NCBI GenBank assembly: GCA_003023105.1
Contig: PXSZ01000074.1
Span: 19,788-34,905 of the forward strand
DNA: 15,118 nt
DNA from: Bacteroidetes bacterium QH_10_64_37
Lineage (GTDB): Bacteria > Bacteroidota > Rhodothermia > Rhodothermales > Salinibacteraceae
Direction: 5' to 3'
Shown here: in pieces, positions 6,241-13,470 of the stretch
Position numbering within the stretch: position 1 is the stretch's first letter
How the letters are laid out: every line of letters starts with the position of its first letter
Notes under the pieces: generated by a model
Database searches by the model: none
Seen by the model: only the letters and a program-made list of their open reading frames with translations
Told to the model about the DNA's origin: nothing
Program-made: the position numbers and the translations under genes

Positions 6241-7692
6241 ATGCCCCGAACGGCCTCTGCACTTCTTCTCGTCCTTCTCTTTGTATTCGCCCTTCCGGCA
6301 CATTCGGCACAGGCGCAACCTGAAAGCCCCGGCAACGTGAACTACGGGCTCTACGGCAAACTCGGAGTGGGCTCCTCGAAGTGGGCCCTTGCCGCCGGCT
6401 TCCAGGGCGGGAACTACCCCATCGTCGGCTACGCCGGGCCCACGATCTCGGACTCGTGGCGCTACACGCCCCACGTGCTGGGCCGCCACACCTTCGGCAC
6501 GCCGGGGGAATCGACCTCCTTCTACCTCGATCTGGGCGCAAACGTGACGTTTGGGGGAGACGACCCTTCCACGAGTACAGGATTCGGGCCGTCCGTGGGC
6601 GGGGGCGTGGACATTCCGCTCAGTGATGCCCTTTCCTTCTACGTCGAATCCCGGTTCCACTTTACCCTTCCGGACGACGCGATCGACGGATCGGCAGACA
6701 TTGGCGATACTCCTGCCAGCGCAACGACCAGGACAGACGATCCCAGCGGAAGCTCTACGGGTCCGTTCGACTCAGTCAACCAGCTTCTCGGCTTCGGGCT
6801 GAAGTTCAGCCTCACGACGCCGGTGTCGCCTCGGGTAATTGCTCTCGACGCGCCGACCAGCGTGCAGACCGGCGAGTCGGCAACGTATACGGCGACGGTC
6901 AACGAGGACGAGGCCGATCGTCCGCTGTCGTACCGGTGGCAGTTTGGAGACGGAGGCACCGACTCGAGCCGGACGGCTTCTCACACGTACAACCAGCCCG
7001 GAACGTACACCGTTACGTTTACCGCCACGAACAACGTGGGCGAGGCCAGCCAGTCGCTCACGGTAGAGGTTTCCCCGCCGCCGCAGCCGGCCCAGATCAC
7101 GTCGATCAATGCCACCCCGAACCCGGTTGACGTGGGCGAAACCGTCCGATTCAGCAGCAACGTGCAGGGCGACAGCCCGATCTCTCGGGAGTGGAGCTTT
7201 GACGACGGGTCGAGCGCGACAGGCGAGTCTCCGACTCACACCTACGACGAGCCTGGCGAGTACACCGCGCGCCTTCAGGTTTCCAACGAGGCCGGGGAGG
7301 ACGCCAGCACGGTGACCCTCCAGGTGGAGCGCGTGCTGCCGGAGGTGTGCACCACGATTGGTGAACTCAACTCAGCATACTTCGAGCGCAACTCCAGCAC
7401 CCTCACCGACGAGGCCCGGAGCAGCCTTCAGGAGAACACCGACGTGCTGTCGAAGTGCCCGAACGTGTCGGTTCGGATCGAAGCCTTCGCGGCCCCCGGC
7501 GAGCGAAATCCGCAATCCCTGTCGGAAGACCGCGCCGAGGCCGTGGCGGACTTTTATCAGGACAACGACGTGCCCGACGACCGCATTGAGACGAGCGGCG
7601 AGGGGGAGGTCGAAGGCGTGACTTCGAAGAAGGGAAGCACCCGTCAATACCGCCGTGCCGACTCGATTCCGGAGGAGGACGGTGGAATGTAA
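6241..7692 (+). CDS. Secreted PKD-domain / OmpA-C-like outer-membrane protein
   Basis: The product has 483 residues. I chose ATG 6241 because it gives a clean signal peptide: MPRT, then a hydrophobic core to about residue 19, then a likely cut after HSAQA (about 25). Residues 27-195 are rich in Gly, aromatic residues and alternating strands, as in a membrane beta-barrel. Two PKD domains follow at about 198-277 and 284-362, each with its hallmark W-F-D-G turn (WQFGDGG, WSFDDGS) and an HTY...PG.Y strand. Residues 369-475 form an OmpA-like C-terminal domain (NSAYFERNSSTLTDEA, SEDRAEAVADFY). In typical OmpA domains an Asp in a G-H/Y-T-D motif and an Arg bind diaminopimelate of peptidoglycan. Here the Arg (Arg431) is present, but the Asp position reads EAFAAPG. 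It is probably an outer-membrane structural protein tethered to, or once tethered to, the cell wall. Cys370 and Cys406 could form a disulphide. It is Asp/Glu-rich, as in halophiles. Confidence 0.85.
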   Translation: MPRTASALLLVLLFVFALPAHSAQAQPESPGNVNYGLYGKLGVGSSKWALAAGFQGGNYPIVGYAGPTISDSWRYTPHVLGRHTFGTPGESTSFYLDLGANVTFGGDDPSTSTGFGPSVGGGVDIPLSDALSFYVESRFHFTLPDDAIDGSADIGDTPASATTRTDDPSGSSTGPFDSVNQLLGFGLKFSLTTPVSPRVIALDAPTSVQTGESATYTATVNEDEADRPLSYRWQFGDGGTDSSRTASHTYNQPGTYTVTFTATNNVGEASQSLTVEVSPPPQPAQITSINATPNPVDVGETVRFSSNVQGDSPISREWSFDDGSSATGESPTHTYDEPGEYTARLQVSNEAGEDASTVTLQVERVLPEVCTTIGELNSAYFERNSSTLTDEARSSLQENTDVLSKCPNVSVRIEAFAAPGERNPQSLSEDRAEAVADFYQDNDVPDDRIETSGEGEVEGVTSKKGSTRQYRRADSIPEEDGGM

Positions 7693-7698
7693 AGCGGG

Positions 7699-7723
7699 AG
7701 AGACGTTCCGGCGAAACGTCTCT
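7699..7723. terminator. Hairpin between convergent genes, probable transcript end
   Basis: AGAGACGTT (7699-7707) pairs perfectly with AACGTCTCT (7715-7723) around a seven-base loop, giving a 9-bp stem seven bases after the PKD/OmpA stop. A weak T-rich stretch (TGTTTT) follows about 8 bases later on the plus strand. It could also stop the aldehyde dehydrogenase transcript arriving from the other side. Confidence 0.5.
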
Positions 7724-7780
7724 ACGGGCATGTTTTGCGACTGCACTAAACGGATACGCGTTCGGGGCGGACCCACTTTT

Positions 7781-9148
7781 TCATTCCTCGACCCACACGG
7801 TCTTGGTGTTCACAAACTCCCGGATGCCGTGGTGGGACAGCTCACGGCCGTAGCCGCTGTCCTTGATGCCGCCGAAGGGGAGGCGCGGATCGCTCTTGGT
7901 CATCTCGTTGACGAACGCGCAGCCCACCTCCAGCTGCCGGGCCATCCGCTCCCCCTTCTCGGCATCCTCGGTGAAAATGCTGCTCCCGAGACCGAACCGG
8001 CTGTCGTTGGCCAGGGCCACCGCATGCTCGGTGTCGTCCGCCGCGACGATGGACGCCACCGGGCCAAAGAGTTCTTCCTCAAACGCCACCGTGCCGGGCT
8101 CGACGTGGGCGAGGACCGTGGGGGCGTAGAAAAATCCAGCTCGGTCGATCGTGTGCCCCCCGGTGAGGACCGTCGCTCCCTGGCCGATGGCGCGCTCGAC
8201 CTGATCATGCACGCCGTCGCGCAGGTCGTTTCGGGCCATCGGACCGATGTCTGTGTGGGAGTCCGCCGGATCTCCGATGGTGAGGGACTCAACCTCTTCA
8301 ATCAGGCGCTCCGTAAAGTCGTCGAGCACCGGGCGTTCGACGATAAACCGCTTGGCGGCAATGCAGCTCTGCCCGTTGTTTTGCATGCGCGCCGTGCAGC
8401 CGACCGACGCGGCCTTGTCAAGCTCCGCGTCGGCGCAGACGATGAACGGATCGGAGCCGCCGAGCTCCAGCACCGTCGGCTTCACCTGGGCCGCGGCCTG
8501 ACGGGCAACGGCCTTTCCGGCAGCGACGCTTCCGGTCAGGGTCGCGCCCTGCACCCGCCGATCTTCGAGCACGTCCCCTACGGTCTCCTCGTCGATCTGG
8601 AGCACCTGCAGCTCGTGATCCGTGAAGCCGGCGTCCCGTAACAACTCCTCGATGGCCCGGGCGCAGCCCGTGACGTTGGAGGCGTGCTTCAGCAGCACGG
8701 CATTCCCGGCCATCAGGGCGGGGGCGCCGAAGCGAAAGAGCTGCCAGAACGGAAAATTCCAGGGCATCACGGCCAGGATGGGCCCGAGCGGCTCGTAGGC
8801 CACGAAGCTTTTTCGCGCCTCGGTGTCGACGGGCTCGTCGGCGAGAATGTCGGCGCCGTGCTCGGCGTAGTGGCGGCACACCCAGGCGCACTTTTCAGCC
8901 TCCGCCCGGGCCTGCGAAATGGGCTTGCCCATCTCTTCAGTCATGAGCGCGCCGTACGACGGGGCGTTTTCTTCGAGCAGGTCGGCCGCGCGCTCCAGCC
9001 GCTCGGCCCGCTCGGACGCGGAACGGGCCCGATTCGTAGCAAAGCCGGCGGCGACGCGGTCGAGTCGTTGTTCCACCTCGTCGGCCGAGTGCAACGCGTA
9101 CTGTTCGATTTCTTCGCCTGTGGCGGGATTTGTGGTCGTGATAGGCAT
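7781..9148 (-). CDS. NAD(P)-dependent aldehyde dehydrogenase, succinate-semialdehyde dehydrogenase-like
   Basis: The 455-residue product is a full-length aldehyde dehydrogenase of the class that oxidises aldehydes to acids. It has the PWNFP motif (129-133, catalytic Asn131), Lys154 and the GSVAAG coenzyme turn (206-211), the general-base Glu228 in LELGGSDPF, catalytic Cys262 in NNGQSCIAAKRF, the FEEELFGPV segment and the C-terminal EFVNTKTVWV. The N-terminus ITTTNPATGEEI and the C-terminus resemble the short Sad/YneI-type succinate-semialdehyde dehydrogenases, which complete GABA catabolism to succinate. Substrate choice is inferred from this resemblance only. I chose ATG 9148 because this gives the family N-terminus. 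The open frame extends to 9211 with a non-family sequence. No GABA transaminase or transporter is nearby. The gene converges with the PKD/OmpA gene and is divergent from rnc. Confidence 0.92.
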   Translation of the reverse strand: MPITTTNPATGEEIEQYALHSADEVEQRLDRVAAGFATNRARSASERAERLERAADLLEENAPSYGALMTEEMGKPISQARAEAEKCAWVCRHYAEHGADILADEPVDTEARKSFVAYEPLGPILAVMPWNFPFWQLFRFGAPALMAGNAVLLKHASNVTGCARAIEELLRDAGFTDHELQVLQIDEETVGDVLEDRRVQGATLTGSVAAGKAVARQAAAQVKPTVLELGGSDPFIVCADAELDKAASVGCTARMQNNGQSCIAAKRFIVERPVLDDFTERLIEEVESLTIGDPADSHTDIGPMARNDLRDGVHDQVERAIGQGATVLTGGHTIDRAGFFYAPTVLAHVEPGTVAFEEELFGPVASIVAADDTEHAVALANDSRFGLGSSIFTEDAEKGERMARQLEVGCAFVNEMTKSDPRLPFGGIKDSGYGRELSHHGIREFVNTKTVWVEE

Positions 9149-9169
9149 AAGGTTGAGATGGAGATTGAA

Positions 9170-9198
9170 ATTGAAATGCAGAAACGGACAGTTGTCAC
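9170..9198 (-). promoter_or_regulatory. Candidate promoter of the aldehyde dehydrogenase gene
   Basis: On the minus strand GTGACA (9198-9193) matches the -35 consensus at five of six positions. After exactly 17 bases it is followed by TTCAAT (9175-9170), four of six for -10. It lies in a stretch of short TTTCAA repeats and would give a very short leader of about 15 bases before ATG 9148, so it should be taken cautiously. Confidence 0.35.
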
Positions 9199-9354
9199 GA
9201 CTGCGCGCCAATGGATGATCCTGCCCGCCCCCTGAAACGTGCCATTCCTACAGCATCTGCACGTCGCTGTCTTCGTCGAGTCCATAGATCCTGCAGGCCG
9301 TCGCTGCGTTAAAAGGGGTGACGACGCCAATCAATCGGTCGATTTCGTTTCTGC

Positions 9355-10089
9355 ATGAGCGAGATGTCCCTCCCCCCCGATGCCCGCGTGTCCCGAGCCA
9401 CGGTGGAGCTACTGGTCGGTCGCTCCGTCGACGACCTGTCCCTCTACCGACGCGCCCTCACGCACCGCTCTCTTCTTCGCATCCATCCGGAGCACGCTCT
9501 TCGGTCGAACGAGCGCCTCGAATTCTTGGGTGATGCGCTCCTCGATCTCCTCGTTGGCGAGGTCCTGTACGATCGCTTTCCGGACAAGGACGAGGGCGCC
9601 CTCACTCGGCTCCGGGCGCGTCTCGTCAGTGAGCGCCCCCTGGCGACCTACGCCCGCTGCATGAACCTGGGTACGCACCTTCTCATGAGCGCGAATGCGG
9701 CCCAGGGAGAGGGACGCGACAATCCTAGCATCCTGGCCGACGCGTTTGAGGCCCTCGTCGGCGCCGTGTACCAGGACCAGGGATATGAGGCCACCCGCGC
9801 CTTCGTCCGCACTCAGGTGCTCGAGCCGTTCGATCTGATGGAGCTCGCAACCCGGGACGAAAACTACAAGAGTCAACTTCTCGAACACATGCAGGCCCGG
9901 AGCCGGGCTCAGCCCACCTATCGCGTCGTGCAGGAGGAAGGCCCGAGCCACGACAAGACGTTTACGGTGGAGGTGCGAATCGGTGAGAGGGCCTACGAGC
10001 AGGGCACTGCCGGCAGCAAGCAGGAGGCCGAGCAGAAGGCCGCCCGCCGGACGTTGAGCCAGATCACGGCCAACGAGTCGGCGCCGTAA
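9355..10089 (+). CDS. rnc: Ribonuclease III
   Basis: The 244-residue product has both RNase III parts. The endonuclease domain (about 15-165) has LTHRS and the signature NERLEFLGDALLDLL (52-66), which supplies Glu53, Glu56 and Asp60. DAFEALVGAVYQDQG (129-143) supplies Asp129 and Glu132. These are the acidic residues that bind the catalytic magnesium ions. A double-stranded-RNA-binding domain follows at about 170-237, with NYKSQLLEHMQ, a TFTVEV strand and the KQEAEQKAARRTL helix. The enzyme cuts double-stranded RNA in rRNA and mRNA processing. ATG 9355 was taken as the start. A second ATG three codons later is nearly equivalent, and neither has a Shine-Dalgarno sequence. The protein is slightly longer than the E. 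coli enzyme (226), mainly through an N-terminal extension of about 15 residues. The frequent acpP-fabF neighbours of Bacteroidota rnc are not here. Confidence 0.95.
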   Translation: MSEMSLPPDARVSRATVELLVGRSVDDLSLYRRALTHRSLLRIHPEHALRSNERLEFLGDALLDLLVGEVLYDRFPDKDEGALTRLRARLVSERPLATYARCMNLGTHLLMSANAAQGEGRDNPSILADAFEALVGAVYQDQGYEATRAFVRTQVLEPFDLMELATRDENYKSQLLEHMQARSRAQPTYRVVQEEGPSHDKTFTVEVRIGERAYEQGTAGSKQEAEQKAARRTLSQITANESAP

Positions 10090-10112
10090 CCCTTTTCGGA
10101 CGCCGCACCGCG

Positions 10113-10141
10113 TTGATATTCGGACGAGGGGTTTGTAGGAT
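10113..10141 (+). promoter_or_regulatory. Sigma-70-like promoter for the isomerase-phosphatase cluster
   Basis: TTGATA (10113-10118) matches the -35 consensus at five of six positions. After exactly 17 bases comes TAGGAT (10136-10141), four of six for -10. The start point near 10148 leaves a leader of about 50 bases before ATG 10198. The site begins 24 bases after the rnc stop, so the downstream genes probably have their own promoter. Confidence 0.5.
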
Positions 10142-10197
10142 AGAGGATGCTTTCCTCTTCTCGTTCGCTTCTCTGATTCTTTCGTCGAGCATTCCCA

Positions 10198-11121
10198 ATG
10201 GACCGTCGTCGATTTTTCAAGACCTCCGCCGCCATGATGGCCGGCGCCGGAGTGAGTGCCGCCAGCACACCGCTCAGCGCCGTGGCCCGTACGGCTCCCC
10301 TCTACCGGATCTCGCTGGCCCAGTGGTCGCTGCACCGGGCCCTTTTCGAAGGAGAGATGGACAACCTCGACTTTGCGCCGACGGCGAAGGAAGAGTTTGG
10401 CATCGACGCGGTCGAGTACGTCAACCAATTCTTCATGGACGAGGGCACCGACACCGCTTACCTCCAAAAAATGAAGCGTCGGGCGGATGAGGCGGGCGTG
10501 CGAAGTCTGATTATCATGTGCGATGGCGAGGGGGCCCTCGGGGCCGCCGACTCAAAAAAACGTCGGCAGGCCATCGAGAATCATCACAAGTGGGTGGAGG
10601 CGGCCGCACGGCTTGGCTGCCACTCCATCCGGGTCAACGCCCGAAGCAGCGGCAGCTACGAGGAGCAAAAGGAGCGGGCCGTCGATGGACTGCGCCGACT
10701 CACCGAGTTCGCGGCCCCGCGGGACATCAACGTCCTCGTTGAAAATCACGGGGGCCTCTCTTCAAACGGCCAGTGGTTGGCGTCGGTGATGGAGGCGGTT
10801 GACCATCCTCGGTGCGGGACCCTCCCCGACTTTGGCAATTTCACGATCCGGGAGGGCAAGACGTACAACCGCTACAAGGGCACCCGAGAATTGATGCCGT
10901 ACGCCGAGGGCGTGAGTGCCAAGACGTATTCGTTCGACGACGCGGGCAACGCGGTGGAAACCGACTACGAGCGAATGATGGGGATCGTCCTCGACGCGGG
11001 CTACCACGGTCACGCCGGGATCGAGTACGAAGGCGACGAGATGAGTGAGTTCGAGGGCATCCGGGCCACGAAGGCCCTCCTGGAGCGCGTGCGAAAACAG
11101 CTCCGGAGCGAGTACGAGTAG
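10198..11121 (+). CDS. Tat-exported sugar phosphate isomerase/epimerase-like TIM-barrel protein
   Basis: The 307-residue product begins with a twin-arginine signal, [18 protein letters not shown], followed by a small-residue stretch to about residue 31. It is therefore probably folded and metal-loaded in the cytoplasm and then exported through Tat. The rest looks like the xylose-isomerase-like AP endonuclease 2 fold: [12 protein letters not shown] at the first strand, [10 protein letters not shown] (69-78), CHSIRVNA, and candidate metal ligands Glu182 in LVENHGG, Asp211 in LPDFGNF and Glu276 in GIEYEGDE. Such proteins isomerise or epimerise sugars, inositols or hydroxy-acids. The substrate is unknown here. 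ATG 10198 is fixed by the Tat motif. A phosphatase gene follows after 38 bases on the same strand, which suggests cotranscription. No sugar-transport or oxidoreductase genes of a known pathway accompany it. Confidence 0.85.
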   Translation: MDRRRFFKTSAAMMAGAGVSAASTPLSAVARTAPLYRISLAQWSLHRALFEGEMDNLDFAPTAKEEFGIDAVEYVNQFFMDEGTDTAYLQKMKRRADEAGVRSLIIMCDGEGALGAADSKKRRQAIENHHKWVEAAARLGCHSIRVNARSSGSYEEQKERAVDGLRRLTEFAAPRDINVLVENHGGLSSNGQWLASVMEAVDHPRCGTLPDFGNFTIREGKTYNRYKGTRELMPYAEGVSAKTYSFDDAGNAVETDYERMMGIVLDAGYHGHAGIEYEGDEMSEFEGIRATKALLERVRKQLRSEYE

Positions 11122-11159
11122 CGCCGGCCTCCGTACCCTTCCGAACACGCAGTGTCTCG

Positions 11160-11975
11160 ATGCCTCTTCTCTCTGCAGAGCTCGATCTCGCCCTCGATCT
11201 CGCCCGCACGGCGGAAGCCGAAATTCTGCCCCGCTTTCGCACCGTCAGCGTCACTCGCAAGCCGGACGGCACGGAGGTGACGGAGGCCGACCGCGAGGCG
11301 GAGCGCGTGATGCGGGACCGACTGGCCGACGAGCGGCCCGACCACGCGGTGCTCGGGGAGGAGTTCGGCGAGAGCGGCCCCGACGATGCCCGCTACCGCT
11401 GGGTGCTCGATCCGGTGGACGGCACGGCGGGCTTTACGATTGGGGTACCCCTCTTTGGCACGCTCGTGGCGCTGCTGGAGAACGGAGAGCCAGTCGTCGG
11501 GGTCATCCACTTTCCTGCCATCGACGAGACGGTCTATGCCGCGCGGGGACAGGGCTGCTGGTTCCGCACGGCGGACGACGAGGGGGCGGTGACGGTCGAT
11601 CCGGTCGCGTCGCTCGACGCCGCCACCGTGACCACGACGGCCCTCCACAGCTCCGACGTCACGGCTGCAAACGACCAGACGCCCTATCGCCTGACCCCCC
11701 TCCTGCGCCGGGCCGGCAAGTTCCGCTTCGTGACGGACTGCCTGCAACACGCCCTCGTGGCGCGGGGCCGCACCCACGCGGCGGTCGATACGATCATGCA
11801 TCCCTGGGACATTGCGGCGCTCGTGCCCTGCGTCCGAGAGGCCGGCGGCGCGGCTCAGCCGCTCGATCCGAACGCAAAGAACGTTGTGTTCGGCGGCAGC
11901 CTCGTGACGGCGGGGACCGACTCGCTCCTCCACGAGGTGCGCGCCCTGCTCCAGCCGAGGAATGATCAGGGGTAG
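11160..11975 (+). CDS. Inositol-monophosphatase-family phosphatase, HisN (histidinol-phosphatase)-like
   Basis: The 271-residue product carries all metal-site motifs of the IMPase fold: KPDGTEVTEADREAE (34-48), Glu67 in GEEFG, Asp84 and Asp87 in WVLDPVDGT (81-89), and Asp216 in HPWDIAALVPCVREAGG. The VPLFGTLVAL segment after the DPVDGT motif and the KPDGTEVT form are features of the HisN branch, which hydrolyses L-histidinol phosphate in histidine synthesis. Other members act on inositol phosphate, fructose-1,6-bisphosphate or pAp. The usual GDC motif of HisN reads TDC here, which softens the assignment. The enzyme would be cytoplasmic, as there is no signal peptide. It lies 38 bases after the isomerase and 85 before the MBL gene, and no other his gene is visible. 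I would call it HisN-like without fixing the substrate. Confidence 0.88.
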   Translation: MPLLSAELDLALDLARTAEAEILPRFRTVSVTRKPDGTEVTEADREAERVMRDRLADERPDHAVLGEEFGESGPDDARYRWVLDPVDGTAGFTIGVPLFGTLVALLENGEPVVGVIHFPAIDETVYAARGQGCWFRTADDEGAVTVDPVASLDAATVTTTALHSSDVTAANDQTPYRLTPLLRRAGKFRFVTDCLQHALVARGRTHAAVDTIMHPWDIAALVPCVREAGGAAQPLDPNAKNVVFGGSLVTAGTDSLLHEVRALLQPRNDQG

Positions 11976-12060
11976 CACCCCGAGAAGGAGTCCCCGTCTA
12001 CGGACAGAGGGGTCCCCCGAAACCTTCCCACGTTCGACGGTGAACGTTACACGCACCGCC

Positions 12061-12984
12061 ATGCTTGATCATCTTAAAACGCTCGACCTCCACTTCCAGG
12101 ACCGTCCCCAGACCATCGCGGCCTACCTGCTTCCGCACGACGATGGCGCAGCGCTCGTCGAGACGGGCCCCGGCTCCACCTTTCCCAGGCTGCAGGCCCA
12201 GCTTGCCGACCACGGCCTCACCCCGGCCGACATCTCGGAGGTGCTGCTCACCCACGTCCACCTCGACCACGCGGGCGCTGCAGGCCACCTGGCCCGGCAC
12301 GGAGCCACCCTCTACGTCCACCGCGACGGTGTGTCCCATCTGGCGGATCCGAAAAAACTCCTGGCGAGCGCCGAGCGCATCTACGGTGACGACATGGACC
12401 GGCTCTGGGGCGACATGCATCCCGTGCCGGAGGAGCAACTCGTTGCGCTCCACGACGAGGATACGGTGCCTCTGGGAACCCGAGAGGCCACCGCGCTCGA
12501 CACGCCCGGCCACGCCGCGCACCACATGAGCTACGTGATCGGGGACGTTTGCTTTACGGGCGACGTGGGCGGCGTGCGACTCCCGGGCGAAGCGTACGTG
12601 GAGCTGCCGTTGGCACCCCCCGAAATCCGACTCAACCTCTGGCGCGAGAGTCTCACCCGCCTCCGCGCTGCGAGTGAGCAGCACAACGTTACGCACCTCG
12701 CCCCGACTCACTTCGGAATCTACGACGACGTGTCGGCCCATCTCGACCGCCTCGCCGGCGTGATTGACGCCGCGGACGAGTGGACCGCCGAGACGATGCC
12801 CAACTTGGCTGAGAACAACGAGGCGTTGCGCGACGCCGCCACCGCGTGGATGCAGGACCTGGCAAGCGCCAACGGGGTGGACGAGGCGACCTGGGAGCGC
12901 TACGAGCTGGCCAACCCGAGCTGGATGGCAGCACTCGGCCTGAAGCGGTACTGGAACAAGCACAAGGCCCCGTCGACTTCTTGA
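12061..12984 (+). CDS. MBL-fold metallo-hydrolase
   Basis: The product is 307 residues from ATG 12061. The frame is open back to 11962, but that stretch overlaps the phosphatase gene and reads as basic non-family sequence, so the later start is preferred. The metallo-beta-lactamase core is clear: VETGPGST (33-40), LLTHVHLDHAGAAG (62-75) with His65, His67, Asp69 and His70, TPGHAAHH (His151), CFTGDVGG (Asp168) and the final THFG (His217). Together these form a two-metal site. The region RIYGDDMDRLWGD (107-118) and the helical tail of about 60 residues (DEWTAETMP... RYWNKHK) match a widespread group of stand-alone MBL hydrolases of unknown substrate. Glyoxalase II is related but lacks this tail. 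It may be cotranscribed with the two preceding genes. The stop is followed by a long imperfect hairpin. Confidence 0.88.
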   Translation: MLDHLKTLDLHFQDRPQTIAAYLLPHDDGAALVETGPGSTFPRLQAQLADHGLTPADISEVLLTHVHLDHAGAAGHLARHGATLYVHRDGVSHLADPKKLLASAERIYGDDMDRLWGDMHPVPEEQLVALHDEDTVPLGTREATALDTPGHAAHHMSYVIGDVCFTGDVGGVRLPGEAYVELPLAPPEIRLNLWRESLTRLRAASEQHNVTHLAPTHFGIYDDVSAHLDRLAGVIDAADEWTAETMPNLAENNEALRDAATAWMQDLASANGVDEATWERYELANPSWMAALGLKRYWNKHKAPSTS

Positions 12985-12997
12985 CCGCGGCGGAGCG

Positions 12998-13046
12998 GAG
13001 AGCAGGCGGTAGCCCGGATTTCTCACGGGACGCTACTGCGGCTCTC
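12998..13046. terminator. Long imperfect hairpin between convergent MBL and yhbY genes
   Basis: GAGAGC (12998-13003) pairs with GCTCTC (13041-13046). After a small internal loop GCGGTAGC (13006-13013) pairs with GCTACTGC (13032-13039) through one G-U. CCG/CGG can extend the stem inward. The whole element spans about 49 bases and fills most of the 76-base gap. No U tract follows on either strand, so it may be a bidirectional transcript end or a 3' stabiliser. Confidence 0.45.
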
Positions 13047-13060
13047 GTCAGAAAACCGGG

Positions 13061-13378
13061 TTAGTCGTCGCCGGAATCGGGCAGATTAATCTCCGGGTCG
13101 TCCGGGTGGGGGCGGTAGAAGAGCGCCGTCCCGCCGATCGTGCGAACCACCTGGGCGTCGTCGATCTCGTCGGCCACCGCCTCGGCTACGTCCCGCACGG
13201 ACCGGGGAGCGTTGTCGAGCACGCGGATGGTGACGAGCTCGCGAGTGTTGAAGGCCTCCGCGATGGCCTGCTGCACGGCGTCGGTCAGGCCCTCTTTTCC
13301 CACGTGGATGAGCGGATCCTGGCCGTGGGCGAGGCTGCGGAGATGGGCACGCTGGCGGGCGGTGAGTCGGTCGGTCAT
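13061..13378 (-). CDS. yhbY: YhbY-family CRM-domain RNA-binding protein
   Basis: The 105-residue protein has the compact CRM domain across residues 1-95: MTDRLTARQRAHLRSLAHG, then the glycine turn VGKEGLTDAV (26-35), the helix QQAIAEAFNTRELVTIRVL, and GGTALFYRPH at the C-terminal side. The E. coli relative binds pre-50S ribosomal subunits and helps large-subunit assembly. This role is known for the family and inferred here. ATG 13378 was chosen because it gives exactly the family length. The frame is open further upstream to 13816, but that part is antisense to the DUF89 gene and looks non-coding. The last 15 residues are acidic (DDPEINLPDSGDD). It lies 92 bases downstream of the DUF89 gene on the same strand and may be cotranscribed with it. 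Confidence 0.92.
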   Translation of the reverse strand: MTDRLTARQRAHLRSLAHGQDPLIHVGKEGLTDAVQQAIAEAFNTRELVTIRVLDNAPRSVRDVAEAVADEIDDAQVVRTIGGTALFYRPHPDDPEINLPDSGDD

Positions 13379-13470
13379 GGCATGCGAAGCGAGAGTGGCG
13401 ACAGTGGGGAGGGAAATTGATGAGCGCGCCGCCCGCACGGGCACGACCCGGCGGCGTTCCCTGCGCGGCG

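Noticed and set aside
9248..9334. A short minus-strand frame ending in GLDEDSDVQML between the aldehyde dehydrogenase and rnc
   Set aside because: The tail looks protein-like, but only about 28 codons from a TTG are available and there is no start signal. It could be a remnant, so it is only worth a translated search.
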